Source: a virus. From it: DNA of 28,122 nucleotides. The notes under the pieces were generated by a model. That model did not search any database. It was not told the origin of the DNA and saw only the letters and a list, made by a program, of their open reading frames with translations. The translations under genes and the position numbers were made by a program. Shown piece by piece: positions 7,246 to 15,528 of the stretch (positions are counted from its first letter, which is position 1; every line of letters starts with the position of its first letter). The stretch is taken from IMG/VR virus record IMGVR_UViG_3300014914_000031, positions 1 to 28,122 of that record; one strand, given 5' to 3'.

Positions 7246-7878
7246 CTAGGAAGTATATGTTGACGTAAAGTATCTGTGTGGGGACGCCTGAACGCGCTCC
7301 AGTATCTCAGGCTGCACTGTGCTGTTTACGTCTGTATTCAATAGATGTAAAAGACGTTTTTTGTCAATGTATCCTTTTTCGGATGATTTACCGCTATAAG
7401 GGTCAGTGTCTCCGTAGGGGTACATTGCAGCAATGCCGGTATATTTGTCCATGTTACCGTAAGCAGTGCCTCCTAGAAGTTTGGCTCTCCCAGATATATC
7501 GAGATTTTCAGGAGCAGGGCCCATCTTTTCCGCATAATCTGCTGCCGCCCGTTTTCTATCTGCCAGGTATTTTGCGTGTGCCGGGTTACTTCTGGTCGTC
7601 GGTAGGCCTCTTAGCCTGTCTATAAATCCTAGGGGGATATCCTCGTATGTCGCAGGAACGGCCCCCAACTGCTTGTGTAAGGCTTGAGACTGAGCATCGT
7701 AGTACTTTCGGACAGCAGCCCAATACTTCTTAGTTGCCTCAGGATCCTCTTGATACTCGTCTCCCGCGGCGCGTAATGCCTCAAGCTTCTTGGGGTCATC
7801 GAATCCTACGATATTTTGGTAGTAGCCTGCACACTTAAAGAGAGCTTCATCTGCTATTTGATTTGCGGTTTTACGCAT
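7246..7878 (-). CDS. Tagged protein of unknown function, directly downstream of RNA polymerase
   Basis: This encodes 210 residues. The frame opens at 7890, but ATG 7878 is preferred: it begins exactly with the tag (MRKTANQIADEALFKCAGYY), has GGAAAG upstream, and overlaps the polymerase stop by only a few bases rather than extending into it. After the tag the protein is hydrophilic, Tyr- and Ala-rich and probably helical (KLEALRAAGDEYQEDPEATK, YWAAVRKYYDAQSQALHKQL), with a C-terminal GYIDKKRLLHLLNTDVNST. There is no signal peptide or clear transmembrane segment, and no family is recognised. Close coupling to the polymerase gene and the tag suggest a protein made and possibly packaged with it; this is inference. 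Confidence 0.75.
   Translation of the reverse strand: MRKTANQIADEALFKCAGYYQNIVGFDDPKKLEALRAAGDEYQEDPEATKKYWAAVRKYYDAQSQALHKQLGAVPATYEDIPLGFIDRLRGLPTTRSNPAHAKYLADRKRAAADYAEKMGPAPENLDISGRAKLLGGTAYGNMDKYTGIAAMYPYGDTDPYSGKSSEKGYIDKKRLLHLLNTDVNSTVQPEILERVQASPHRYFTSTYTS
7834..7878 (-). repeat. Tag peptide copy C (N-terminus of 210-aa protein)
   Basis: The codons specify MRKTANQIADEALFK. It differs from copies A and B at several synonymous positions (ACC for ACA, AAT CAA for AAC CAG) while the peptide is unchanged over the first 13 residues. Confidence 0.9.
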
Positions 7879-7879
7879 C

Positions 7880-10800
7880 TTACTTTCCAATCTTCATTCG
7901 GGTACCTAGATCAATTTTACCGTCATTATACGCCTGCATGGCATCTTTTCTCGTTTTAAAAACTACGGTCTTATTTTTGTTGTCCTGTTCAGAGGCATGG
8001 GCGATTCCCATGATAGCTTCGTGTTGGGGGAATACCATTAATTCATCTCTGGATTTATCTCCAAAGAGAAGGTTAGAGAGTGTCATCTTCTTCACGTCCT
8101 CTACTGCTTTAGGTTGTACAGGGGCATGTACCATCATCGTATCGAAGACAATTAGCTGGTTAGCCGTCATGAAGGTATTGCCGTCTGGAACCGTAAGATC
8201 CCACGCAGTGTGTCGCCCTTCAATAGGCACAACTGTTTCGATGAAGTCCCAGTGAATATCTTCGTTAGTAACAAGTTCAAACCAATTGCCAATGCTATAC
8301 GCCTGAACAACCTCTTCACCCAGAGTCCTGATTACGTCGTAAAGAGCTTCGCGGGAAATTCTTCCGTCCTTCGCAGCATTCGCCAGCTTACGGTACCGGT
8401 TACCTACCGCCTTACGCGCAGTCGCTATTTCTTCTGTCATATTTTTCAGCTTCTTAGACGCATTACCGTGGGTCTTACGAAGAGCTTCGGCCGTACTTAT
8501 TGGAATGGGCACCATGTCCCAACGCGCAGACGTAGCTTCGTTAGGGTCAAAGACTACTTTACTTAGTTTGGCTAGAACTAACCGCTTAGCTTTGTGTGCG
8601 CAAGGAATCTCCGCAGCTATTTTCGCCACATCTGGAGTCGAAAAAGACACCTGGCAGTACCAGTTCCCCTTCTTTTTTTTCTGGTACCATGAGGTGTTAC
8701 TCCTGATGCCCAACATAGTACACAAAATTCCTACGTGGTCTGCTAGCGCCTCAGACATAGTAGTGTACTGCACCATGTATTGAGGTTTGTTTTTAGCCTG
8801 GGCCTTAACAATCGACGCAGAACCGTCAGTGTCGAGAAGTCCTCCGAGTAGCCCCAACAAAAACTCTCTAGGAGCACGCACAAAATACGAAGGTAGCTTC
8901 TTGTTCTTAGCGCCGCGACAGTCTTCCGTTAACTCTCCCAAAAATCTTGCAAACTTTCCAGAGTTAACATGCGTCTTTTTAGATACGCACTTGACGCCAT
9001 TGAACTCGTGTTCATTGACGTATTCCGTGATAGACACTCCCGGCAGGAAATCAGAAGTGATTCTGTCGAATTTCTTCTTAATTTCAGGCTCGACGGTTGC
9101 CAGCCCTACATTAATATATTTTCGATCTTTTGTCCCAGTCACCCACCCATCTCCAGCCCATGCACCTATGTACCAACCTGTATCGCTGTTAAGTTCCGCA
9201 GTATCACAAACGGTACTGTCTTTCAGCGCGACTTCATGCAGCTGTTCCGCTGAAAACAGCTTACGAGGGCGAGGGGTGCCCCAGCCAATTCCATCCTCTG
9301 CCTTAAAACGCTCTAGCTCCCCTGTCGCAGGGTTCAATCCGAACATACTATGGTCGCGTGAAACTTTTACCTTTCGTCCGGTCCTGGTCTCTACCTCTAC
9401 CATTTCCAAGTCATGGTGCACACTGAAGTGCGTAACATCGCACAGCACTACTTTCTGTTGGTCTTCGCTGAAACCAAAAACTTTTACTCCAGCAGGAACC
9501 TCGTACTTTTCTTTGTTACCTTTCATAGCCGCATTCTCCTTGATGTGCGGGCAATCGCTTATGTGCAAACGACTATACTTCCCATCAATCACGAATGCAA
9601 GGTGTGAATCCGCGCTGTCACCGTCGTAATCGGCCGAGAGGCCCTTCTCCATAAAGGGATTTATGCGAATAGTCTTACCTGGAACGGGCTTAGGGTATGC
9701 CCCGAGCATATTGTACCTGTGCAGAGTAGGAGCCCTATTGACCATGACGGGTCTTTCCTTAGCTTCACGCAGAATAGCCTCACGAGCAGCAGGGTGTTTT
9801 TTCTTGATAAGATCCTGGGCCTCCAAGGGCTGATACCCGTTATGTACCAGACGCTTAACCGCAAACTTGTCATACATAGACCAGAGCATGTCCTCAGGAA
9901 GACCTACCTCATCAAGGCCAAGGGTAGTGTCTGGAACAATCGTTCCTCGTCCGGAAATGTCCTGAGTTCTTCGCATAAGTTTCGAATGGAAGTAGCCGTA
10001 CTTAGGGCTTCCTTTGCCTGCAATATTTGTCAGAAAACCTTTGTGCCCTCGCGCTTGAGACTTCAAAGTTGCCGGCTCATTTACCCCGTAAACCGCTCCA
10101 ACAGCCTCTTGCAGTGCCGGACGTAACTTAGCTTCTTCCTCAGGCAAGATTTTTATTTTCTTCACATCTTTAAATTGGTTGTTCAGATACACAAGGTCAC
10201 GGTAAAGAGGGTTCGCATCTCCGTACATTATTTCCTGTCCTCCCTTACCGGGAATAACGGGACGAAATACTGGAGGAATAACTGGAACTTTAGACACGAT
10301 GTACGCCTTGTCTGGCGTAAGGTTCTGTGACTTTAAGGCTCTTATGTACTTAAGCTGCTTTACGTCCCCATCTAACGTAGAGCCACTCTTACGTTTAATG
10401 CCTGCACGTAACGTTTTCTCTCGAGCATCCAGGTCAATCTTCTTAAGTTCAGACTTGATGTGCTTGCCGCCCTTTTCTTTAATTGCGGTATTCAGTTGTG
10501 TATTTGTCATCCCCAGAAAACGGCGCACGGGCTCCTTAAATACAGGGCTCACTATTGGTTCAGCCAAGTCAATATGCGACCACTTGGTACCGCGTAGGCC
10601 TCCTGTCATAGCCGGGTCAAACAGTCCTCCACGTTCCGGCTTAAGATCTTTGGCGCGAATAATCTTGGCGTCTTTAATTTCCCCTGCGGAGAGTTTGAGG
10701 GTATCTGCATCCGTCAGCGGTCCTAGTGAAATAAAACTTCCTTTACGCTCTGAACGGACACCTGCGCCTGTAAGCATGTTCAGAAACTTATCTGCAGCGA

Positions 10801-13800
10801 AAGTAGTCTTTGGAGGAGGCGTGGGATATCCGAGCTGCATGTTCCTCCACCACTCATCGTTCTTCTGGCTCTTTAGGGTCGCTGCTTCCTGGAGAACATT
10901 TCGCGCGTTATGTGCCAATAGGGCATCCATTTCCATTCGCCCTAGAACCTTGGCACTCTGGCTTCCACCTTTAGCGGGCTGCAGGTTTACGTCGTAATTT
11001 TCTACTCCACGAGCAGAGAAGTTTGTGTCCGTAGATTTAAAAAGCTTCAAGGTATATTGGCGACCGACCATCACACCCGGAATCTTCTTACCTGTCCGCG
11101 GGTCGTACACGGTCTCTTTATCTTTAAGCCCGTGCTTCTTAAGGAGATCTTTGGCCCATCGAACATTGTTGTTCCCGGAAAAATTCTCCACCTTAATAGG
11201 CTTACCTGTTTTTTCTACGACCTTGCCCACTGCTGTCTCAATAATTTGACTCGGATTAATTCGAGATACCACGCCTGCAGGAGTAAGCAGAAGGTCGAGG
11301 GTATTTCCTTTCTCGTCCTTTATCATCTGGTCGTCTGGAACAATCTGTGAAATGACACCTTTATTGCCATAGCGCCCAGAATTACCCGACCAAACAGGGG
11401 TACCTTTAACCCGCACATATAGTATGTGGTTAGGTACTGTAATTCCCCAAACTGGTTCTTTCGACGGAACGATACGTTCTGATTGGCCATTTTGAGTACG
11501 TGTGTGCCCGTGGTTAACTTGTGGCTTGCATTTTTTACGCACGATGGATACACGATAACAGGTACTCCAATTAGGGTTCTCTTGTATGTTTACTTTTATG
11601 TTAGCAGCATACCCTGCATGAAGCGCCAGTCGCTGTACATCATCTGCTAATTGCTTAGATACTGTAGTATATACTAAGCTTCCTGTCGCAGTAGCGTGTC
11701 CGTCACAGCCTAGTAAGCCTTCCAGCATCGCCTCAGCAGCATCTGCGCCCCACGAAAAAACTTCACGTGGAATATGTTTGTGTTGTGCGTGCCCAAACTG
11801 AGAAAGGTATTCAGTCAGTTGTCGTGAAGAAATAATATGGCGATCTTTCCTCTGTTGTCCAGTAAACCCACAGTCTGCAATGAGCGTTTTTATCCAAGAA
11901 TGTTGGTCCTTGGAGATACTGTGGTGCTGTCCTTCTATAGTGTGTACCTGCGTGCGGTACTCTATACTGTAATTTTTATCTTTGCGTGCGTGTATCGTGT
12001 AACTCCCATTGGCCAGATAAGCACCTAAAAATCTACACCAAGCTAGCGTGTTTACTACAGGCAGCAACTTAGGTTTACGCCCCGAACCTTTGCGTTCAAT
12101 CCCTGGGATACTGAAGGTAATAGGTGTGGCCCAGTGCCATTTGCCGTCTTTTTTGTGTCGCACACGTTTTCCAATAACCTCGTTTGCGGGAGTAAGAGTA
12201 AATTTTTTACTCCCCCGCTTTTTGACATACAGGTTATGGTTCGGAGTAACTCGCAAGTTAACTTGTTGTGACTCAAGCTCGTACAGTTCTCCGGCTTCAG
12301 CGTACTGGTGCAGTGCGGTGGGTGCGTGCAGTTCAATGTCCCCTTTTTGATTTAACGTATAGCAGATAGTGTCGTACCGCACGTCTGCTACCGGTACCCA
12401 TCCCTCCGATGTCAGCACCTCCGTGTCTTTCGTGTAACAGAGCTTGTCCCCGATAGTAGCGGGCTCCCGAGTTTTCACTGTCAAGGCAATACGCTTAGGT
12501 GTCTTAACTACGTCAATCACTTCACCGGGATGTTCATGGTCCCATGTCTCAGTGCGCTCACGGAAAGGTACCGCCAAAGACTTGTGTAGCTTTCCAAGCA
12601 AGAGATCGTCAGCAGAGAGCTGTGATTTACGGAGGCCAGCCACTAAAGGATCCCCCGGATTAATTTTGGTTCCAGGGCGCATCACCCCATCTTTGTCTAG
12701 GGCATTGTACTGGTCTTTAGTGTAGTCGTGCCCGTAGTAAGTTTTGTGTTTTTCCTTGTTGAATGTCAGGTCGGGATCCCTGGGAAGGACTACCTTGTAC
12801 ATACGCTCTGACGTGAGCTTCTTGGCACCCTTCTCACTGACTACCACTGCGTCATTGGAGTTCGCTCCGTCATACGCCATGTACGCTACTCGAAGATTTC
12901 TCCCTAACGCAAGCTTCCCGTTTCTCGTGAAGTTGGACTCTCCGAGCTGCTGCCCAGTAGTGACCCTGTCACCCTTCTTAACCTTAAGATCATGATTCAA
13001 ATACGTCTTTGCGGCTAGGGGGAAGTTGTGCTCGTAAGGAACCTTTATCACGGTCCCTCCGACAGCACCGGTCTTCACTTTGTCAGGACGGATATAAATA
13101 TAATCGTCATCTACTTTAGTGACTACTCCGTCCACAGGAGCGTTTGGGTTAATCACCCCTCCCATGATGTGCTCAAAGGTTGTCCCTGTATCTGACTTCA
13201 CCTGGATGAAAGGTTCTTCTCTGTCTACCAAAGAAAGAGACTGTACCTGCATCTTGGATCCCATTACTGCACGGTTCCCCTGCGCTGACTCCAGGAACGG
13301 GATCAGGTTAGTCGTGGGGCTGTACAGAGATGATACATGCGGCATCTGATATTTAACCTTAGACGCAGACACCTTACGGAGTTGCCCATCCTCCAACGCG
13401 TCAACTGTCCCAGACAGCTTCTGGTTTGGGAATGCAATAATTGATTTCTGCAACTGGCCAGCACGAACGTAGGTGCCCTTACGGCTCTTAGCGTCTATCA
13501 GGGGTACATAAATATTCCCTCTCGCGTCACGCTTAGCTGCCATTGCCGCACGCACATCGATCCCTGCCCGAAAAGATTCCGGGGTTCTGATAGGGTCAAG
13601 CGCGCCTAGCTGTGTAACATGTACCTGCCGAGCTTCCATAGGAATAGCACGCTCCGACGAGATTCCACCCTCTCCCAAAGAAGTGACCCGCATAGATGCG
13701 TCGATCAACTCCATAGGATTCGTCTGAGTAGGTACAGATGACAATTGAGAGCTGTTCAGAAACTTAATAAGCCCGGAAGTAAATGGTCCGGAAGGCATAA

Positions 13801-14770
13801 TCCTTTTTACGTCAGGTGTAGCCTCTGACTTAATTATTGCTTTGCGCCCAATGTCTCTGGCGTCGAGCTTAATGCGCTCCTTAAAGAAATCATCGACACT
13901 ATGGAACGTCTTGAAGTCAAGATTGTCACGGTCATCTACTTCATCTGTGTTCTTAAATATGCGCAGGACTTTATTTGAAGCATCCAGAAGACTATCGGGA
14001 GATACTTTATCGTAAGCCTTTCCCAATGTCTGCTGCGTAACTTCCGGATCCATTTTTGCGTCATCATATTTTTTAAAAATCTCAGTTATCTTTGTATCTG
14101 AATCCGCTCCGGCAGTACGTCGGTACTCGGGTACGAGCTTGGAGTAAAGTTTGTCTACTGTCTTGTCTGAATTTTTCCAGAGTTTCTTGAAGTTGGTATC
14201 TGCCAGTTGTTTCCCCCAGGACTTGGCAATACGGTCGTGGTCCATGCCGGACTTACGGAGGATAGGATAAAGGGGAATCTTAGTAGTCCCGTACTCTAAT
14301 TGGGGTTGGCCCTTTTCAGGATCCATACTCACATTAAAGTTAGACCCACCTACGACATTGAAGCTGGCTTCCAATATACCGTTAGCACGTTTTCGCGCAT
14401 AGACTCCGGGCTTAGGGCGTACCATGTTTGAGACGGAGTACTCATTGCCTCCTACGATCATAGTATGTCGGGGGGTGAACCAAGGTACTCTGGCAAGAGT
14501 AAAGTCTTTTTCCTCTCCTACAGTTGCGCCCTTCTGATCTTTCAGTTTAACTGTGCCCTTAACACTCTCAAACAACGTGTCTCCACGCAAGATAGCTTTC
14601 TTCTGTAGATTGGAAGAATAGTCCTTCTCGTCAAACTTAATATCAGACACTTCAAGAACACGGTTACGCGATTTCAAAGGGAAGGATTCCTCGAGGCCTT
14701 CCTTTATCTTCTCACGGATCATTCTTCTTCGCGTACCGGGATCTACCAAGACTGATGTTAGTTCGGGCAT
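7880..14770 (-). CDS. RNA polymerase beta - beta' N-terminal fusion with two inteins
   Basis: This encodes 2296 residues from ATG 14770, with GGAGG 6 nt upstream. Residues 1 to about 1330 are beta: an N-terminal lobe (VPWFTPRHTMIVGGNEYSVS), the GDKL...SGRYGNKGVIS active-centre segment split by intein 1 (778-1130), and GRMEMDALLAHNARNVLQEA near the beta end. From about 1340 it continues as beta' (LSAGEIKDAKIIRAKDLKPE, SGRGTIVPDTTLGLDEVGLP, NRAPTLHRYNMLGAYPKPV) to the catalytic loop ADYDGD (D1714, D1716, D1718). There intein 2 (1719-2210) interrupts before TMMVHAPV. The frame ends 86 residues later, so bridge helix and trigger loop must come from the gene at 374-2173. The mature spliced protein would be about 1451 residues. 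The beta' N-terminal Zn1 cysteine module appears to be deleted between GLFDPAMTGG and KWSHIDLAEP. The polymerase call is very secure; exact domain edges are approximate. Confidence 0.95.
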   Translation of the reverse strand: MPELTSVLVDPGTRRRMIREKIKEGLEESFPLKSRNRVLEVSDIKFDEKDYSSNLQKKAILRGDTLFESVKGTVKLKDQKGATVGEEKDFTLARVPWFTPRHTMIVGGNEYSVSNMVRPKPGVYARKRANGILEASFNVVGGSNFNVSMDPEKGQPQLEYGTTKIPLYPILRKSGMDHDRIAKSWGKQLADTNFKKLWKNSDKTVDKLYSKLVPEYRRTAGADSDTKITEIFKKYDDAKMDPEVTQQTLGKAYDKVSPDSLLDASNKVLRIFKNTDEVDDRDNLDFKTFHSVDDFFKERIKLDARDIGRKAIIKSEATPDVKRIMPSGPFTSGLIKFLNSSQLSSVPTQTNPMELIDASMRVTSLGEGGISSERAIPMEARQVHVTQLGALDPIRTPESFRAGIDVRAAMAAKRDARGNIYVPLIDAKSRKGTYVRAGQLQKSIIAFPNQKLSGTVDALEDGQLRKVSASKVKYQMPHVSSLYSPTTNLIPFLESAQGNRAVMGSKMQVQSLSLVDREEPFIQVKSDTGTTFEHIMGGVINPNAPVDGVVTKVDDDYIYIRPDKVKTGAVGGTVIKVPYEHNFPLAAKTYLNHDLKVKKGDRVTTGQQLGESNFTRNGKLALGRNLRVAYMAYDGANSNDAVVVSEKGAKKLTSERMYKVVLPRDPDLTFNKEKHKTYYGHDYTKDQYNALDKDGVMRPGTKINPGDPLVAGLRKSQLSADDLLLGKLHKSLAVPFRERTETWDHEHPGEVIDVVKTPKRIALTVKTREPATIGDKLCYTKDTEVLTSEGWVPVADVRYDTICYTLNQKGDIELHAPTALHQYAEAGELYELESQQVNLRVTPNHNLYVKKRGSKKFTLTPANEVIGKRVRHKKDGKWHWATPITFSIPGIERKGSGRKPKLLPVVNTLAWCRFLGAYLANGSYTIHARKDKNYSIEYRTQVHTIEGQHHSISKDQHSWIKTLIADCGFTGQQRKDRHIISSRQLTEYLSQFGHAQHKHIPREVFSWGADAAEAMLEGLLGCDGHATATGSLVYTTVSKQLADDVQRLALHAGYAANIKVNIQENPNWSTCYRVSIVRKKCKPQVNHGHTRTQNGQSERIVPSKEPVWGITVPNHILYVRVKGTPVWSGNSGRYGNKGVISQIVPDDQMIKDEKGNTLDLLLTPAGVVSRINPSQIIETAVGKVVEKTGKPIKVENFSGNNNVRWAKDLLKKHGLKDKETVYDPRTGKKIPGVMVGRQYTLKLFKSTDTNFSARGVENYDVNLQPAKGGSQSAKVLGRMEMDALLAHNARNVLQEAATLKSQKNDEWWRNMQLGYPTPPPKTTFAADKFLNMLTGAGVRSERKGSFISLGPLTDADTLKLSAGEIKDAKIIRAKDLKPERGGLFDPAMTGGLRGTKWSHIDLAEPIVSPVFKEPVRRFLGMTNTQLNTAIKEKGGKHIKSELKKIDLDAREKTLRAGIKRKSGSTLDGDVKQLKYIRALKSQNLTPDKAYIVSKVPVIPPVFRPVIPGKGGQEIMYGDANPLYRDLVYLNNQFKDVKKIKILPEEEAKLRPALQEAVGAVYGVNEPATLKSQARGHKGFLTNIAGKGSPKYGYFHSKLMRRTQDISGRGTIVPDTTLGLDEVGLPEDMLWSMYDKFAVKRLVHNGYQPLEAQDLIKKKHPAAREAILREAKERPVMVNRAPTLHRYNMLGAYPKPVPGKTIRINPFMEKGLSADYDGDSADSHLAFVIDGKYSRLHISDCPHIKENAAMKGNKEKYEVPAGVKVFGFSEDQQKVVLCDVTHFSVHHDLEMVEVETRTGRKVKVSRDHSMFGLNPATGELERFKAEDGIGWGTPRPRKLFSAEQLHEVALKDSTVCDTAELNSDTGWYIGAWAGDGWVTGTKDRKYINVGLATVEPEIKKKFDRITSDFLPGVSITEYVNEHEFNGVKCVSKKTHVNSGKFARFLGELTEDCRGAKNKKLPSYFVRAPREFLLGLLGGLLDTDGSASIVKAQAKNKPQYMVQYTTMSEALADHVGILCTMLGIRSNTSWYQKKKKGNWYCQVSFSTPDVAKIAAEIPCAHKAKRLVLAKLSKVVFDPNEATSARWDMVPIPISTAEALRKTHGNASKKLKNMTEEIATARKAVGNRYRKLANAAKDGRISREALYDVIRTLGEEVVQAYSIGNWFELVTNEDIHWDFIETVVPIEGRHTAWDLTVPDGNTFMTANQLIVFDTMMVHAPVQPKAVEDVKKMTLSNLLFGDKSRDELMVFPQHEAIMGIAHASEQDNKNKTVVFKTRKDAMQAYNDGKIDLGTRMKIGK
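8141..9616 (-). mobile_element. Intein 2 with LAGLIDADG endonuclease, in the beta' catalytic loop
   Basis: The 492-aa insert lies between ADYDGD and TMMVHAP; removing it restores the canonical alignment ADFDGD-xMxVH. It begins with Ser1 (SADSHLAFVIDG) and has a block-B-like VKVSRDHSMFGL. Two LAGLIDADG-like motifs are present: WYIGAWAGDGWV and LLGLLGGLLDTDGSAS, both keeping the acidic residue. Block F/G is HTAWDLTVPDGNTFMTANQL followed by IVFD, with Thr as +1 nucleophile. The last residues Phe-Asp replace the usual His-Asn, so the splicing chemistry is non-canonical or depends on Asp. The endonuclease looks intact. Confidence 0.9.
11381..12439 (-). mobile_element. Intein 1 with degenerate LAGLIDADG endonuclease, in beta
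   Basis: The 353-aa insert lies between GDKL and SGRYGNKG. It starts with Cys1 (CYTKDTEVLTSEGWVPVADV), has the block B TPNHNLYV, and ends with the block F/G segment WGITVPNHILYVRVKGTPVW then SGN before Ser+1. Terminal Asn is kept, with Gly in the penultimate place instead of His. Endonuclease motifs are FLGAYLANGSY, where the usual Asp is Asn, and LEGLLGCDGHAT. Splicing looks viable; DNA cleavage may be impaired. Confidence 0.9.
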
Positions 14771-14795
14771 AGAAGTCCTCCAGAAAGTTATCAGA

Positions 14796-14825
14796 AGTAT
14801 AAGACAGTCAATGCTAATTCGTAAA
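14796..14825 (-). promoter_or_regulatory. Candidate promoter for the RNA polymerase gene
   Basis: In the 168-bp gap 14771-14938, the minus strand has TATACT (14801-14796), 18 nt downstream of TTTACG (14825-14820). This would place a transcription start about 20 nt before the ATG at 14770. A TTGACT (14811-14806) is also present but too close to pair with that -10. The string TATACTT is also found upstream of the sigma gene. The rest of the gap shows nothing beyond the ribosome-binding site and a G8 run at 14930-14937. Confidence 0.35.
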
Positions 14826-14938
14826 GACCTATTGGTATAAGCGTATGTAGTCTAAAGAGGCTTACACAAAGAAAGGAAGCATCATGGTTATTGTACCGTT
14901 CTTGATCTTAGCGATTTTCCTGTAAACGCGGGGGGGGT

Positions 14939-15526
14939 TTATTCCTCCCCAATCGAGGAAGACGTAGCTTTGGCTGCTGCGTCTTTTTTGGCTGCAACAG
15001 GATCTGTAAATGCTCCCGCTACATTAGGCGGCCACACTGCGTTGTCTTTTTTAAATTTATCCGCCTTCTCATTCTTACGTGCCGCCGCAGCATCAACCTC
15101 AAACCAGCTTAGGTGTACACACCTTGTTCCGTCATGGAGATTGAAATACTCTCGGGTATCGAGGAGGCCCTTACCCGCAAGGATATTGTCTACGGCAACC
15201 TTGTACTCATCATTGTGAGTGTGCGGGCAGGTATACTCCCCGGTCTCTGGCAACGTAACCTCGTCATCTTTCCCGTTATTAATCTGCGCCAAACAGCGTT
15301 GGCAACTATGGAAGCTGCGCCAAAGCACAAACACTTTGGTGAAGCTGCGATAGCTGAGCTCTACCCCTCCACCCTGAGAGGGCTTCTGCATGTACGGACT
15401 CTCGAGCTTCCCAAACGCACTGGGCATCTCTACTGCTGGAGTGTTGTCTGCCACAGTAGGCATCGCACGTGACGCCTCTATCGTATGTGAGAAGTTCCTG
15501 GGACCTGAATTACCGTTTTCAAACAT
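14939..15526 (-). CDS. Cys-containing phage protein, unknown, downstream of portal
   Basis: This encodes 195 residues from ATG 15526, 2 nt after the portal stop, with GGGGAT upstream. The N-terminal third is Pro/Ser-rich and probably disordered. The middle has SFHSCQRCLAQINN, then EYTCPHTHNDEY and TRCVHLSWFEVD, a Cys/His set that could bind zinc. The C-terminus is Lys/Ala-rich (ARKNEKADKFKKDNAVWP; DPVAAKKDAAAKATSSS). Direct coupling to the portal gene suggests a head or packaging role, but I do not recognise the family. Confidence 0.7.
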   Translation of the reverse strand: MFENGNSGPRNFSHTIEASRAMPTVADNTPAVEMPSAFGKLESPYMQKPSQGGGVELSYRSFTKVFVLWRSFHSCQRCLAQINNGKDDEVTLPETGEYTCPHTHNDEYKVAVDNILAGKGLLDTREYFNLHDGTRCVHLSWFEVDAAAARKNEKADKFKKDNAVWPPNVAGAFTDPVAAKKDAAAKATSSSIGEE

Positions 15527-15528
15527 AG

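Noticed and set aside
8787-9629. A 280-codon plus-strand frame opposite intein 2
   Set aside because: It is antisense to a well-supported intein and polymerase, is Ser/Pro-rich without domain features, and reads as a shadow frame.
14884-14925. A 13-residue hydrophobic plus-strand frame (MVIVPFLILAIFL) behind AGGAA
   Set aside because: It is tiny, lies antisense in the gap before the polymerase gene, and has no convincing promoter. A good ribosome-binding match alone is not enough.
14926-14950. G8 run with nearby CCTCCCC, hairpin-like
   Set aside because: The stem is only about four pairs with no T-tract, so it is not a credible terminator. The homopolymer could be a sequencing-error spot but is outside coding sequence.
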